Positions 31,078-40,264 of a stretch of DNA of 64,000 nt are shown here, one piece after another (position 1 is the first letter of the stretch; each line of letters starts with the position of its first letter). The notes beneath the pieces are model-generated. The model saw only the letters and a program-made list of their open reading frames with translations. It did not search any database and had not been told where the DNA came from. The stretch is taken from NCBI RefSeq assembly GCF_900176165.1, contig NZ_FWWU01000004.1:248001-312000 (forward strand), written 5' to 3'. The DNA comes from Deinococcus hopiensis KR-140. GTDB lineage: Bacteria; Deinococcota; Deinococci; Deinococcales; Deinococcaceae. The translations under genes were made by a program, and so were the position numbers.

Positions 31078-32742
31078 ATGCAACCGTCTCCCTCTCGTGT
31101 TCCGGACGCGGACCAGATCGACCTCAAGCAGGTGTTCGGAACGCTGCGCCGCTACGCTCCCTGGCTGCTGCTGGCCCCGGTGCTCGCTGCAGGGGGAACC
31201 TATGCGCTCTCGAAGCGGCAGCCACCCGTATATGAGGCGACGACCAGCGTGATTGCCCTCGACAACGACGCGCAGAACTCGGTAATCAATAACACGTTGG
31301 TTACGGCTCCGCCGCTCCCGCAAGGCGCAGTAGATCAAGTGGTCCACAGCCGCAGCTTGGTCCGGGACGTGGTGGCGCGGCTCAAGAAGACCGACATCGA
31401 CCCTGCCGTCATTCGAAAGATCAGTGGGGATTTGGAGAATGAACTGGCGAGCGGCACGTTCTCCCGCCTCAAGGTGCGGGCTAGGCTGGACACCCAGCAG
31501 CGCGGCGTGTACGAGCTCCGGGCGCGTGGCGAAACTCCCCACGCCGCCCAGCAACTTGCACAGGTGGGGGTGGAGTCCCTGATTGCCTGGGACAACAACC
31601 GCGCGAAGCAAGGCGTGATCCGCTCACGCAACAGTCTGCAAGCTCAGCTCAGGGACTTAGGCGTCCGCATTCAGGCTACGCCTGTGAACAGTTTGGAGCG
31701 GCAGAGCTTGGTGGCCGCACAGGGCTCGGTACTGCAGAACTTGTCGCAGGTGGCGGTGCTGGAAACAGCGGCGAGCGGTACCCTGGTGCTGGTGGCTGAC
31801 TCAGTTGAGCCGCGTGCCCCTGTCTCTCCGAGGCCCCTGCGAAATGCCGCGCTGGCTGGACTACTCGCTCTGTTTTTGAGCGTTGGTGGAGCGCTGCTCA
31901 CCGACAGCCTGCGTCGCCGTGTCAACGGCTCGGAGGACCTGCTGCCGCTGGGGCTGCCCGTGTTGGGACAGCTGCCACTGCTCCGCCGCCGTGACCTCGG
32001 GCAGGGCTTCGTACAGGCCAGCCAGAACGGACCGCTGTACGAGGGCATCGGCTTTCTACGCATCAACGTGCAGTCGCTGCTGCAACGCGGCACACACCGC
32101 CGCCTGGTGATGTCCAGTGCCTACCCCAGTGAGGGCAAGAGCTCAGTCACGGCGGCGCTGGCGCAGAGCATGGGTGCCAGTGGGCTGAAGGTACTTGTGA
32201 TTGACGCCGACCTACGCCGTCCTAGCCAATCCAAGGTCTGGGGAGTGGAACGTGGCTCTCGACAACCCCTCCCGGGCACCGATCCCACACTTCCCCCAGC
32301 AGCCACGCTCAGTGAGATCTTTCTACGCCCCGAGGCTGGATACGTCACGCGGGTGGCTGAGAATGTGGACCTGCTGCCTGCCGGAGCACCACTCCGGGGT
32401 GCGGGGATGCCGACGATGCTCAACCAACCCACCTTCCGCTCGCACCTCGAACGCTGGTCGGAGGGCTATGACTTCGTGCTGATCGATTCACCCCCCATGC
32501 TCTCACTGCCCGATACCTTGGCGGTCGCACCCTTTACTGAGGGTGTCATGCTGGTGGTGGAAGCGGGCAAGACGCGTCTCAGTGACGTTGAGCGCACCAT
32601 ACAGAACGCTCGCGTGGCCAACGTGCCCATCCTCGGCTTTGTGGTAAACAAGATTGCTCGGCAAAGCAGTTCGTACTACTACGCTTATGGCTATGGAAGC
32701 GAGGGTCAGGCGGGAAGTCGCACTTCCAGTCCACAACCCTAA
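31078..32742 (+). CDS. Wzz chain-length domain fused to BY-type tyrosine kinase (Wzc-like)
   Basis: The protein (554 residues from ATG 31078; GTG 31069 is possible) has a Wzz-type membrane segment near the N-terminus, a periplasmic region, a second membrane segment, then the kinase: Walker A PSEGKSSVTAAL, Walker A' VLVIDADLRRPS, Walker B VLIDSPP. The C-terminus has a tyrosine cluster SSYYYAYGYG, the autophosphorylation tail. It should set polysaccharide chain length and control export. A cognate phosphatase and a Wza exporter are not seen in the window. Confidence 0.88.
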   Translation: MQPSPSRVPDADQIDLKQVFGTLRRYAPWLLLAPVLAAGGTYALSKRQPPVYEATTSVIALDNDAQNSVINNTLVTAPPLPQGAVDQVVHSRSLVRDVVARLKKTDIDPAVIRKISGDLENELASGTFSRLKVRARLDTQQRGVYELRARGETPHAAQQLAQVGVESLIAWDNNRAKQGVIRSRNSLQAQLRDLGVRIQATPVNSLERQSLVAAQGSVLQNLSQVAVLETAASGTLVLVADSVEPRAPVSPRPLRNAALAGLLALFLSVGGALLTDSLRRRVNGSEDLLPLGLPVLGQLPLLRRRDLGQGFVQASQNGPLYEGIGFLRINVQSLLQRGTHRRLVMSSAYPSEGKSSVTAALAQSMGASGLKVLVIDADLRRPSQSKVWGVERGSRQPLPGTDPTLPPAATLSEIFLRPEAGYVTRVAENVDLLPAGAPLRGAGMPTMLNQPTFRSHLERWSEGYDFVLIDSPPMLSLPDTLAVAPFTEGVMLVVEAGKTRLSDVERTIQNARVANVPILGFVVNKIARQSSSYYYAYGYGSEGQAGSRTSSPQP

Positions 32743-33056
32743 GTCCGAGTCAGGTCAAAGAAGACGCTAAGCGGCATAATGGACAACGTTGATGATTGGG
32801 TTGATGGATGCAGGAGTGGAGGAGACTCTATTTGCCCGTCTGGGCGACAGCTCCATTGGCTCGTTTATAGGGCAGTGATGTTCGTCTTCTCCTTTCACCG
32901 CCTGCACAATAACCTTACCGCCATTCTCGGAACTTTGTTTTTCGCCTTCGGTAGGCTGGCAGGGCGACCTCCGGTCCTGTTGGAGCAACAGTTCAAGGAC
33001 AATCCTCCACCACTTGACCTTGAACTCGAAGTCTTGAAGTGCCAGGAACATAAGAA
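32743..33056. other. Intergenic region after the tyrosine kinase gene
   Basis: About 314 bases. A plus frame from 32779 runs to 33102 but includes the terminator hairpin and has no recognisable domain; the minus frame is no better. It could be a decayed gene. I annotate no gene. Confidence 0.4.
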
Positions 33057-33090
33057 AGGGGGCCGAAGAGAAGTCTCTCTTCGGCCCCCT
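33057..33090. terminator. Bidirectional hairpin terminator
   Basis: A 15-base perfect stem (AGGGGGCCGAAGAGA with its complement, four-base loop) lies between the plus-strand kinase gene and the minus-strand small gene. AAGAAA precedes and CTGTCTTCCT follows, so it can work in both directions, best on the plus side. Confidence 0.75.
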
Positions 33091-33108
33091 CTGTCTTCCT
33101 AATCTGTG

Positions 33109-33348
33109 CTAGCCCTCACATCCCAACGCGCGCAGCACGTCGTCAAAATCTACGGGGGTGCCCTTTGCTGGGGGGTTATGCGTCAGTGGAGTTACCTGGG
33201 GCATTGGGCTAGAACTTAGGACGAGGGGAGCCGGCGGGTAAGGCGTAGACAGTCCACCCAGGGGCATCCGGAGTCGCGCCAAATGTAGCAACACAACGGC
33301 CACCGTAAACACACCCACCACTAGAAAGACTAACGTGTCCACGGTCAT
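33109..33348 (-). CDS. Small membrane protein
   Basis: This 79-residue frame has one N-terminal membrane segment (TLVFLVVGVFTVAVVLLHLA) and a Pro-rich cytoplasmic tail ending in FDDVLRALGCEG. The family is unknown. It lies downstream of the 4,6-dehydratase gene on the same strand with 86 bases between them. Confidence 0.45.
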   Translation of the reverse strand: MTVDTLVFLVVGVFTVAVVLLHLARLRMPLGGLSTPYPPAPLVLSSSPMPQVTPLTHNPPAKGTPVDFDDVLRALGCEG

Positions 33349-33434
33349 GTCTTAGTGTCACTTAGAGGAGCCGGTTGGACATTAGAAGAGCGTGGTGAAA
33401 GTTGGATTTTCGCATAGGGGGGCTTCAGCCAGGC

Positions 33435-35276
33435 TTAAGCTCGGGCTAGGTGGCTCCCAGTAATTGCGGCATGGAGGGTCTGACGAATCGCCACGCCATC
33501 TTCTGCCTTCGCTGCCCGTTCCAGTGCAATGAGGAGCTCATTGAGGTCATGGGGATCAGGCTGCTCCGGGCGAGCGGTGAAAATCTCGGCGTGCTGCGTA
33601 GCAGAAACGCCCTCGCCATTTGTCAGAAGTTCCTCGTACATTTTCTCTCCGGGGCGAATCCCCGAATACACGATCTCAACGTCCTTGCCGCCCGACAGGC
33701 GAATCACATCGCGGGCCAGGTCTACGATTCTGACGGGCTCGCCCATGTTCAGCAGATGGACGGCCCCATTGTGCCCCAGCGCGCCCGCCTGCAACACGAG
33801 CGCCGACGCCTCAGGGATGGTCATGAAGTAGCGCGTCATTTCAGGGTGGGTGATAGTGATAGGGCCGCCCGCCCGGATCTGAGCTAGGAAGGTGGGCACG
33901 ACGCTACCCCGGCTGCCCAAGACGTTGCCGAATCGAACGGACATAAACCCCTGCCCAGGGTGGGCCCGCACCGCGCCGGACGAGACCACGCGCTCTGCCA
34001 CCCTCTTGCTCGCCCCCATCACCGACGTAGGGTTGACCGCCTTGTCCGTGGAGACGTTAACCAACCGCTGTACGTCGTAACGTAAGCAGCACTCGACGAC
34101 ATTGCGTGTGCCGAACACATTATTGAGAATCGCCTCGCTGGGCGACGCTTCCATCAGGGGGACGTGCTTGTGTGCCGCCGCGTGAAAGACGACATTGGGG
34201 CGATAAGTACGGAAAATCTGGTCCAGCCGCCCCGCCGATCGTACGTTAGCGATCAGAGCCACGAGGTCAATTTCTGGCCAGTCACGCCGGATTTCCTGCT
34301 CGATAGAAAAGATGCTGTTCTCACCACGGCCCAACAGGATTACGCGTCTGGGCCGGTACTTCACCACCTGACGGACGAGTTCAGAGCCGATGGATCCCCC
34401 CGCCCCTGTGATCAGAACCGTTTGCCCCTCCAGGTAGGAGTGGATCGAAGCCGTGTCCAGTTCTACTGGGGGGCGACGCAGAAGGTCCTCTACCCGCACC
34501 TCGCGGAGCTGATTGGCTGTTATCTGTCCCCCCACAAGTTCTGAAAACCCGGGAATAATGCGCGTCTGCATCCCTGAAGCCTGCGCTGCCTCCACATACC
34601 GCCGAACAGCGTGGCCGTCTGCTGAGGGCATCGCGACAATGAGCAGGTCTGCCTGCGCCTTTTGCTGAAGCTCTGGTAGCTGCCCCGCGCTTCCCAGCAC
34701 CGGCAACCCCAGCAGCCGCCGTCCCTTCTTTCGGAGGTCGTCGTCCAGAAACCCCACTGGATTGAGTCCGATTGGACGGCGCAGCAATTCGGTGGCAATC
34801 ATCCGTCCTGCGTCGCCCGCTCCAGCTATCAGGACCGATGTGGTAGCTGGGGTCGCCGCCTTCCGCTTGCGCCGATCCAGGGCGAGGCGGGTAAGAAAGC
34901 GCAGCCCCGAGAGTCCAGCGAGCGCCAACAGGCCCTCAATCAGTGGTACGGTCCATGGCACGAAGATCAGCGAACGCAAAAACGCCGTGAGAAGCAGTAG
35001 TAGCCCCGTAACGATGGCGACCATCCGCCCCAACGCGGCCAGATCCTCGAACGTCACGTACTGCCAGATATGGCGGTAGGTCTGAAAGCGGTTCAGGGCA
35101 ATGTACCGGATGGGCAGGGTCAGCAAGACGTAGTAGGCGATATCCCTGACGTAGCGCTCAATGCCTCCCTCCAGCCGGAGCCAGTAGGCGAAGACGGCGG
35201 CCAAGCTGAACACCCCTACGTCCAGCAACGCCTTGACCAAGGCTGTATTCGCCTCAGGCGGTCTTGCTGTTCTCAT
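33435..35276 (-). CDS. Membrane nucleoside-diphosphate-sugar 4,6-dehydratase (PglF/WbpM/CapD type)
   Basis: From ATG 35276 (GGAGG ten bases upstream; GTG 35306 is a weaker choice) the protein has 613 residues: N-terminal membrane segments, a first Rossmann-like domain (GAGDAGRMIATELL), then the catalytic domain with TGAGGSIGSEL and NVSTDKAVNP followed by TSVMGASKR. The usual catalytic Tyr is Met in this subfamily, as seen here. It converts UDP-GlcNAc to the 4-keto-6-deoxy sugar, the first step to bacillosamine, acted on next by the PglE-like aminotransferase. It is transcribed separately from the long operon, from the 35307-35440 gap. Confidence 0.9.
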   Translation of the reverse strand: MRTARPPEANTALVKALLDVGVFSLAAVFAYWLRLEGGIERYVRDIAYYVLLTLPIRYIALNRFQTYRHIWQYVTFEDLAALGRMVAIVTGLLLLLTAFLRSLIFVPWTVPLIEGLLALAGLSGLRFLTRLALDRRKRKAATPATTSVLIAGAGDAGRMIATELLRRPIGLNPVGFLDDDLRKKGRRLLGLPVLGSAGQLPELQQKAQADLLIVAMPSADGHAVRRYVEAAQASGMQTRIIPGFSELVGGQITANQLREVRVEDLLRRPPVELDTASIHSYLEGQTVLITGAGGSIGSELVRQVVKYRPRRVILLGRGENSIFSIEQEIRRDWPEIDLVALIANVRSAGRLDQIFRTYRPNVVFHAAAHKHVPLMEASPSEAILNNVFGTRNVVECCLRYDVQRLVNVSTDKAVNPTSVMGASKRVAERVVSSGAVRAHPGQGFMSVRFGNVLGSRGSVVPTFLAQIRAGGPITITHPEMTRYFMTIPEASALVLQAGALGHNGAVHLLNMGEPVRIVDLARDVIRLSGGKDVEIVYSGIRPGEKMYEELLTNGEGVSATQHAEIFTARPEQPDPHDLNELLIALERAAKAEDGVAIRQTLHAAITGSHLARA

Positions 35277-35440
35277 TTCTGTTCTTCCTCCACCGGATGG
35301 CTGCACCTCTACTCACTGTTCTCGCACCACTCTACCCGATGTTACCCATGAACGCTTTGTGAAGCAAACCAAAAACAAAAATATTCTGATCTTATCCCCA
35401 CGAACTCCTTTATATGCAATTTGGGCTAAACCAAAAGGAG

Positions 35441-35475
35441 TCAGCTTGACCCTCCGGCAGTAAGGGTCAAGCTGA
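35441..35475 (-). terminator. Terminator of the long polysaccharide operon
   Basis: A perfect 13-base stem (TCAGCTTGACCCT / AGGGTCAAGCTGA, nine-base loop) lies 15 bases past the stop of the aminotransferase gene. Read on the minus strand it is followed by CTCCTTTTGG. It should end the transcript that starts near 51337. Confidence 0.8.
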
Positions 35476-35489
35476 GGCACGGAAAAATG

Positions 35490-36686
35490 TCAGCGCGTGG
35501 CCTGAAGTACCACCTCTTCCACCAAGTCGGCTACAGCTTGTAGGTCAGACGACGACAGGGTGGGATGGACCAGGAACATCAGCGAGGTCTCGCCCAGTTC
35601 GCGCGCTACGGGCAGTCGCTCTGCGGGGCCATATCCGGCCTCGGTAAATGCCTTTTCCAAATATATTTCTGAGCAACTGCCGCTGAAGCAGGGTACGCCA
35701 CGAGCAGTAAGTTCATTCATGATACGGTCCCGCGACCAGCCCTCACCCAGCCGTTCCGGGCGGACATAGGTATAGAACTTGTACTGGGCGTGGATGAAGT
35801 CCTCATGGGGCGTTGGAGTGCGCAGGGCCTCTAGGACGGAGAAGCGTTCGTATAAGACAGCCGCATTCTGCTGGCGTCGCGCTGTCCAATCGGGCAGCTT
35901 ACGCAACTGGAGCCGTCCAATGGCCGCCTGAAATTCCAGCATGCGCCAATTGGTGCCGAAGGACTCGTGCAGCCAACGAAAGCCAGGTGGGTGCTCACGG
36001 TGATACACAGCGTCATAACTCTTGCCGTGGTCCTTGAAGGCCCAAGCTTTTTTCCACAGGACCTCATCGTTGGTGACGAGCAGGCCGCCCTCGCCGCCAG
36101 TGGTAAGGATCTTGTCCTGACAGAAGGAGAAGCACCCGACGTGTCCTAAGGATCCCACAGGCTGCCCCTTGTACATCGCTCCATGTGCCTGAGCGCAGTC
36201 CTCAATCACGTACAAGCCATGCTCACGGGCCAAGTCCATGATGGGGTCCATATCGCAGGGCCATCCGGCCAGGTGAACGGCGATGATGGCTTTCGTGCGC
36301 GGTGTAAGCACCCGCGCGATGGTCTCGGCCGTGATGTTGCCACTATTCGGGTCCACATCTGCCATGACCGGTACCGCCCCGCGCATGACTGCTGCGCTGG
36401 CCGAGGCAATAAAGGTGCGCGGCGTGGTGATCACCTCGTCGCCCACACCGATGCCTAAGCCGTGCAGTGCCAGTTCCAGCGCCACCGTCCCGTTATGCAG
36501 GGCGATGGCGTGCTTGACCCCAAGGGCATCCGCGTATTCCCGCTCGAACTCGCGGCCCTTGGTGCCGGTCCAGTAGTTAACCTTTCCTGATTGAAGCACA
36601 TGAGTGGCGGCCTCCACCTCGTCCGCCTCGAAGACGGGCCAGGGCTGCAAGGCCCGCTCCAGCTTCCGCACTGCCGTTTCCGTCAT
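35490..36686 (-). CDS. DegT/DnrJ/EryC1-type aminotransferase (PglE-like)
   Basis: Start ATG 36686 follows GAGAGGGGAG and overlaps the previous stop; the frame is longer but the extension is the neighbour's shadow. The 398-residue protein is a PLP sugar aminotransferase with the lysine in FSFCQDKILTTGGEGG and YDAVYHREH downstream. By context it aminates UDP-4-keto-6-deoxy-GlcNAc to UDP-4-amino sugar, the PglE step of bacillosamine synthesis. Confidence 0.85.
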   Translation of the reverse strand: MTETAVRKLERALQPWPVFEADEVEAATHVLQSGKVNYWTGTKGREFEREYADALGVKHAIALHNGTVALELALHGLGIGVGDEVITTPRTFIASASAAVMRGAVPVMADVDPNSGNITAETIARVLTPRTKAIIAVHLAGWPCDMDPIMDLAREHGLYVIEDCAQAHGAMYKGQPVGSLGHVGCFSFCQDKILTTGGEGGLLVTNDEVLWKKAWAFKDHGKSYDAVYHREHPPGFRWLHESFGTNWRMLEFQAAIGRLQLRKLPDWTARRQQNAAVLYERFSVLEALRTPTPHEDFIHAQYKFYTYVRPERLGEGWSRDRIMNELTARGVPCFSGSCSEIYLEKAFTEAGYGPAERLPVARELGETSLMFLVHPTLSSSDLQAVADLVEEVVLQATR

Positions 36687-37312
36687 GCCTCTCCCCTCTC
36701 TTGTTTTATCCTGGGCCGGGCAGGAATTCCGGTTGCCGTGACGCCCGCAGGTAGATTCTTCACCACGACGCCCCCCGCTCCCACCGTGGTCCATGCGCCA
36801 ACCTGCACGCCCGGGACGGCAGAACTGCCTATGCCCAGAAATACACCCTCAGCCAGCTGCACGTTCCCCGCCAAATTGGAGCCGGGAGCCATATGGACGT
36901 AATCTTCCAGCACGCAATCATGATCCACTGTTGCGCCCGTATTAATGATGACGTGGTTTCCCAACCAGGCGTCCGGCTGCACCACTGCTCCTGCGAAAAT
37001 CACCGTTCCTGCTCCTAGGTGAGCAGTTCTATGTACCGTCGCCGCCGGATGGACTACCGTGACCCACTCAACCTCTGGAAAACGAGCGCTAATTGCTTGC
37101 CGGGTGCGGTTGCTGCCGATGGCGAGGATGGCCGACTTCTCGCCGCCCTCCAGCCGCTCGGTTCCCCCTAGAACAGGGCAGCCCAGCACCTCCGTTCCCC
37201 AGGAAGCGGGATTGTCGTCCAGCACACTTCCAACCACTCCCCCAGCGGCCCGGAGCGTGGCGATCACGACCTTGGCGTGTCCCCCTGCCCCGACTACCAG
37301 TATATCGCTCAC
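36683..37312 (-). CDS. Sugar O/N-acetyltransferase (PglD/NeuD family)
   Basis: A 209-residue protein: an N-terminal Rossmann-like part (ILVVGAGGHAKVVIATLRAA) and a left-handed beta-helix of hexapeptide repeats with the catalytic His in ATVDHDCVLEDY and the acetyl-CoA loop AVPGVQVG. The layout is that of PglD, which acetylates the 4-amino group to give UDP-diNAc-bacillosamine. Overlaps both neighbours by four bases. Confidence 0.87.
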   Translation of the reverse strand: MSDILVVGAGGHAKVVIATLRAAGGVVGSVLDDNPASWGTEVLGCPVLGGTERLEGGEKSAILAIGSNRTRQAISARFPEVEWVTVVHPAATVHRTAHLGAGTVIFAGAVVQPDAWLGNHVIINTGATVDHDCVLEDYVHMAPGSNLAGNVQLAEGVFLGIGSSAVPGVQVGAWTTVGAGGVVVKNLPAGVTATGIPARPRIKQERGEA

Positions 37313-37947
37313 GCCTTACCCTGCTGCGTCCCTTTGAAGGTAGGCATGGTGGCTTCGCCCGCCGCGCTGATGCCCTCGCGCCTAACAACCTTAAGCAACG
37401 TCATCCACAGAATTTTGAAATCCAATGCCAAGCTCCTATTATCTACATACCACACGTCCAGTTTGAACTTTTCCTCCCATGAAATTGCGTTACGACCGTT
37501 GACTTGGGCCCAACCCGTGATACCGGGCCGTACCTCGTGCCGCCGCGCCTGCTCAGGCGTGTAGCGGTCCAGGTACTCCATTAGCAGAGGGCGGGGACCT
37601 ACCAAGCTCATGTCGCCGCGCAATACGTTGAACAGCTCGGGCAACTCGTCAAGGGACGTGGAGCGCAGAAAGCGGCCTAGGGGCGTGAGGCGCTCTTGAT
37701 CGGGAAGGACTCGTCCCTGGCTGTCGGTCACGTCGCGCATGGTGCGGAACTTGTACATGGTGAAGGGCTGGCTGTACAGGCCGGGGCGCTGCTGGCGGAA
37801 GAGGACGGGCGAGCCCATCTGGCGGCGGACCAACAGGGAGATTCCGCCCAGGACCGGACTTAGGGCCAGCAGTCCTACCCCAGATGCCACTACGTCAAGC
37901 GCGCGCTTGGCCTGATTCGCCTTTCTTCGACTTGCTGCGCGCATCAC
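37309..37947 (-). CDS. Initiating phosphoglycosyl transferase (PglC-like, monotopic)
   Basis: The 212-residue protein has a re-entrant N-terminal membrane helix (VVASGVGLLALSPVLGGISL), the YKFRTM motif, the catalytic Asp-Glu in TSLDELPELFNVLRGDM, LVGPRP and GITGWAQVNGRN. It is the small PglC size. It transfers a phospho-sugar, here most likely diNAc-bacillosamine, from UDP to undecaprenyl phosphate and starts the repeat unit. Confidence 0.92.
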   Translation of the reverse strand: MMRAASRRKANQAKRALDVVASGVGLLALSPVLGGISLLVRRQMGSPVLFRQQRPGLYSQPFTMYKFRTMRDVTDSQGRVLPDQERLTPLGRFLRSTSLDELPELFNVLRGDMSLVGPRPLLMEYLDRYTPEQARRHEVRPGITGWAQVNGRNAISWEEKFKLDVWYVDNRSLALDFKILWMTLLKVVRREGISAAGEATMPTFKGTQQGKA

Positions 37948-39191
37948 CGTTTCCTCCCTTTGCTCCCGGCCACCACGTGAAGCACATTCGCCAACCGCCG
38001 GGCCAAGCGCTTCATATCGTGGTGTTCAGCCACGTAAGCGAGCCCGCGCTCACCCATAGCTTCCCGCTCCTGCGGCGCGAGGGCGGCTAGGCGCAACGCG
38101 GCGTCGGCCAGGGCCTGGGGGTCTTCGGGCTGAATGCTCAGCCCGGCCCCCGCCTCCTCCACAGCGCTCAGGGGCGTGTTAATGGCGAAAATGACGGGTC
38201 GGGCCGCAGAGAAATAGTCGAATAACTTGTTGGGGCTGACCCCATGCTTGAAGACGGGCGAGTCCTTGAGGGGCATCAGGCAGGCGTCGGCGCCGGCGAG
38301 CACCTCCGGCACCTGACGCTTAGGCACCGGGGCCCGAAATACGACGTTTGTCAGGCCACGCTCTTCGGCCACCCCTTGCAGCCTCGCCTTTTCGGGGCCG
38401 TCGCCCACCAGCACGAAACGAATGGTGGCCGCTCGGGGGTCTGCACTCCGGCGCAGGACCGCCGCCGCTTCCAAAACGGTGTCGAGGCTGTTGGCCGCAC
38501 CGTGTGCTCCGGCATAGACCACATCAAAGGTGTCACGCTGGCCCGTAGGGGAAAATTGTCTAAGGGGCTGCACATCTATGCCGTTGGGAAGCCACATGAA
38601 CGGGACTGAACGCCCCGCTACCTCCTCAATGTGACCCCTTGATCCTGGCAGCAGGCTGACCACCACCGCCGCGTGTCGGTAAAGCCACCTTTCCAGCCAC
38701 CCAAAGACCAGCACCAAAGGGTGATGCTCAGACATTCCCCCCAGGTCCACCAGGGTCTTGGGCCAGATGTCCCGAATCTCCAGCACAAAGGGCACACCAA
38801 ATTTCCGAGCCAGAACCCAGGCTGCCCCCGCCGCGAACAGGTGCGGACTGGAACCGATTACCACGTCCGGACGGGGCAACTCGTCAGAGGGCCGCAGCGC
38901 CAGCACCGCCTGCGCGAAAGCAAGCATGTTGCGGCCTCGCCCCAGGTTGTTGCCGGTGTACGTTGGGGTTCTGATCCAAACGAAGCGCACGCCCTCTTCC
39001 CGCTTGATTTTGAGGGTCTCCCCCGTGGTCAGACGCGTGTCTTGCCGGGAAGTGTAGTCCACGCTGGAGGCAATCAGGGTCACGTCCACGTCTTGCGCCT
39101 GCATCAGCCGCGCCAGGGTGTGGTGACGCGTTCCGCCCGCTTGGTCGGGGGCTAGCGCGTAGTGGTTGACAAACCACACGTGCAGGGTCAT
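37944..39191 (-). CDS. Glycosyltransferase family 4 (WbuB-like)
   Basis: From ATG 39191, overlapping the wecB-like stop, the protein has 415 residues with N-domain VWFVNHYALAPDQAGGTRHH, a DIWPKTLVDLG segment typical of WbuB-type fucosaminyl transferases, and a donor domain ending LNTPLS-VEEAGAG-like motifs (FAINTPLSAVEEAGAGLSIQ). The frame is open to 39359 but that region belongs to the neighbour. It probably adds the second sugar to the lipid-linked unit, next to the WecB-like enzyme that could make its donor. Confidence 0.88.
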   Translation of the reverse strand: MTLHVWFVNHYALAPDQAGGTRHHTLARLMQAQDVDVTLIASSVDYTSRQDTRLTTGETLKIKREEGVRFVWIRTPTYTGNNLGRGRNMLAFAQAVLALRPSDELPRPDVVIGSSPHLFAAGAAWVLARKFGVPFVLEIRDIWPKTLVDLGGMSEHHPLVLVFGWLERWLYRHAAVVVSLLPGSRGHIEEVAGRSVPFMWLPNGIDVQPLRQFSPTGQRDTFDVVYAGAHGAANSLDTVLEAAAVLRRSADPRAATIRFVLVGDGPEKARLQGVAEERGLTNVVFRAPVPKRQVPEVLAGADACLMPLKDSPVFKHGVSPNKLFDYFSAARPVIFAINTPLSAVEEAGAGLSIQPEDPQALADAALRLAALAPQEREAMGERGLAYVAEHHDMKRLARRLANVLHVVAGSKGRKR

Positions 39192-40264
39192 GCGGGTCCC
39201 CGGAGCACCTGCAAAATTTGGCGCGCGGCGTCGCCCGTTCCGTACAGCGCCACATCCTGCCCCCGCTGCCCTAGCCGAGAGACAATGCCCCCCTCTACCT
39301 GCTCGGCGCTCGCAGGGGTCAGCAGAGTATTCCAACCCGCTTCCAAGAGTTCCGTCCACTCGGTCTCGTCCCGCAGGGTGACGCAGGGGACCCGGTAAAA
39401 ATAGGCCTCTTTCTGCACGCCGCCGGAGTCGGTGGCGATCAAGGCCGCGCCCTGCTCCAGCCTCACCATATCCAGGTATCCGACGGGCGCGACCACCCGG
39501 ATGTCGCCAAACTCCAGGCCCATCTCTAGGGCGATCCGTTTGGTGCGTGGGTGCAGCGGCAACACAACGGGCGTTTGACGCGTCACCGCCCGCAAGCCCT
39601 CAATAATGGCCCTCAGCCGCTCGGGTTGATCGGTGTTCTCAGCTCGGTGAACCGTACTCAGGATGTACCCGCCCTCGGTCAAGCCCAGGTCGCCCAGCAC
39701 GGGGCTGCGTTCCCGTGCACGCTCGGCCATGTTGAGCGCCACGTCGTACATCACGTCGCCCACCAGATGCACCTGAGGGCCAAAAATCCCCTCGCGGCGC
39801 AGGTGCTCGGCGGCGCTCGACGTGGGCACAAACAGCGCGTCGCTTACGTGATCAGTCAGGATGCGGTTGATCTCCTCCGGCATCTTTTTGTTGAAAGACC
39901 GCAGCCCCGCCTCCACGTGGGCAACAGGGACGTGGAGTTTGGAGGCCGCTAGCGCACCCGCCACCGTACTGTTGGTGTCGCCGTACACGAGCAGCCAGTC
40001 GGGTCGCTCCTCCTGAATGACTTTTTCGATGGCCCCCAGCATTTCCCCCGTCTGGACCCCGTGGGTGGCCGAGCCTATGCCAAGGTGATAGGCCGGGGCA
40101 GGGATACCGAGCTCTTCAAAAAACACGTCGCTCATGTTGGCGTCGTAGTGCTGGCCGGTATGTACCAGCACCTCCTGAATTCCAGGCACCGCACCGAGGG
40201 CACTAGAGAGGGCCGAGGCTTTGATGAACTGAGGCCTAGCCCCCACCACAGTCAAGATTTTCAA
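39188..40264 (-). CDS. wecB: UDP-N-acetylglucosamine 2-epimerase, non-hydrolysing
   Basis: The 358-residue enzyme carries the family set: VGARPQFIKASAL, GDTNSTVAGALAA, HVEAGLRSFN with PEEINRILTDH, and TDSGGVQKEAY. It equilibrates UDP-GlcNAc with UDP-ManNAc; close relatives (WbpI) work on UDP-2,3-diacetamido-glucuronate. Because wbpA, B, D and E are in the same operon, either substrate is possible and WbpI-like activity would yield the mannuronate form. Confidence 0.88.
   Translation of the reverse strand: MKILTVVGARPQFIKASALSSALGAVPGIQEVLVHTGQHYDANMSDVFFEELGIPAPAYHLGIGSATHGVQTGEMLGAIEKVIQEERPDWLLVYGDTNSTVAGALAASKLHVPVAHVEAGLRSFNKKMPEEINRILTDHVSDALFVPTSSAAEHLRREGIFGPQVHLVGDVMYDVALNMAERARERSPVLGDLGLTEGGYILSTVHRAENTDQPERLRAIIEGLRAVTRQTPVVLPLHPRTKRIALEMGLEFGDIRVVAPVGYLDMVRLEQGAALIATDSGGVQKEAYFYRVPCVTLRDETEWTELLEAGWNTLLTPASAEQVEGGIVSRLGQRGQDVALYGTGDAARQILQVLRGPA

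Noticed and set aside
32779..33102. 107-codon plus frame after the tyrosine kinase gene
   Set aside because: It runs through the terminator hairpin and shows no domain or conserved composition.
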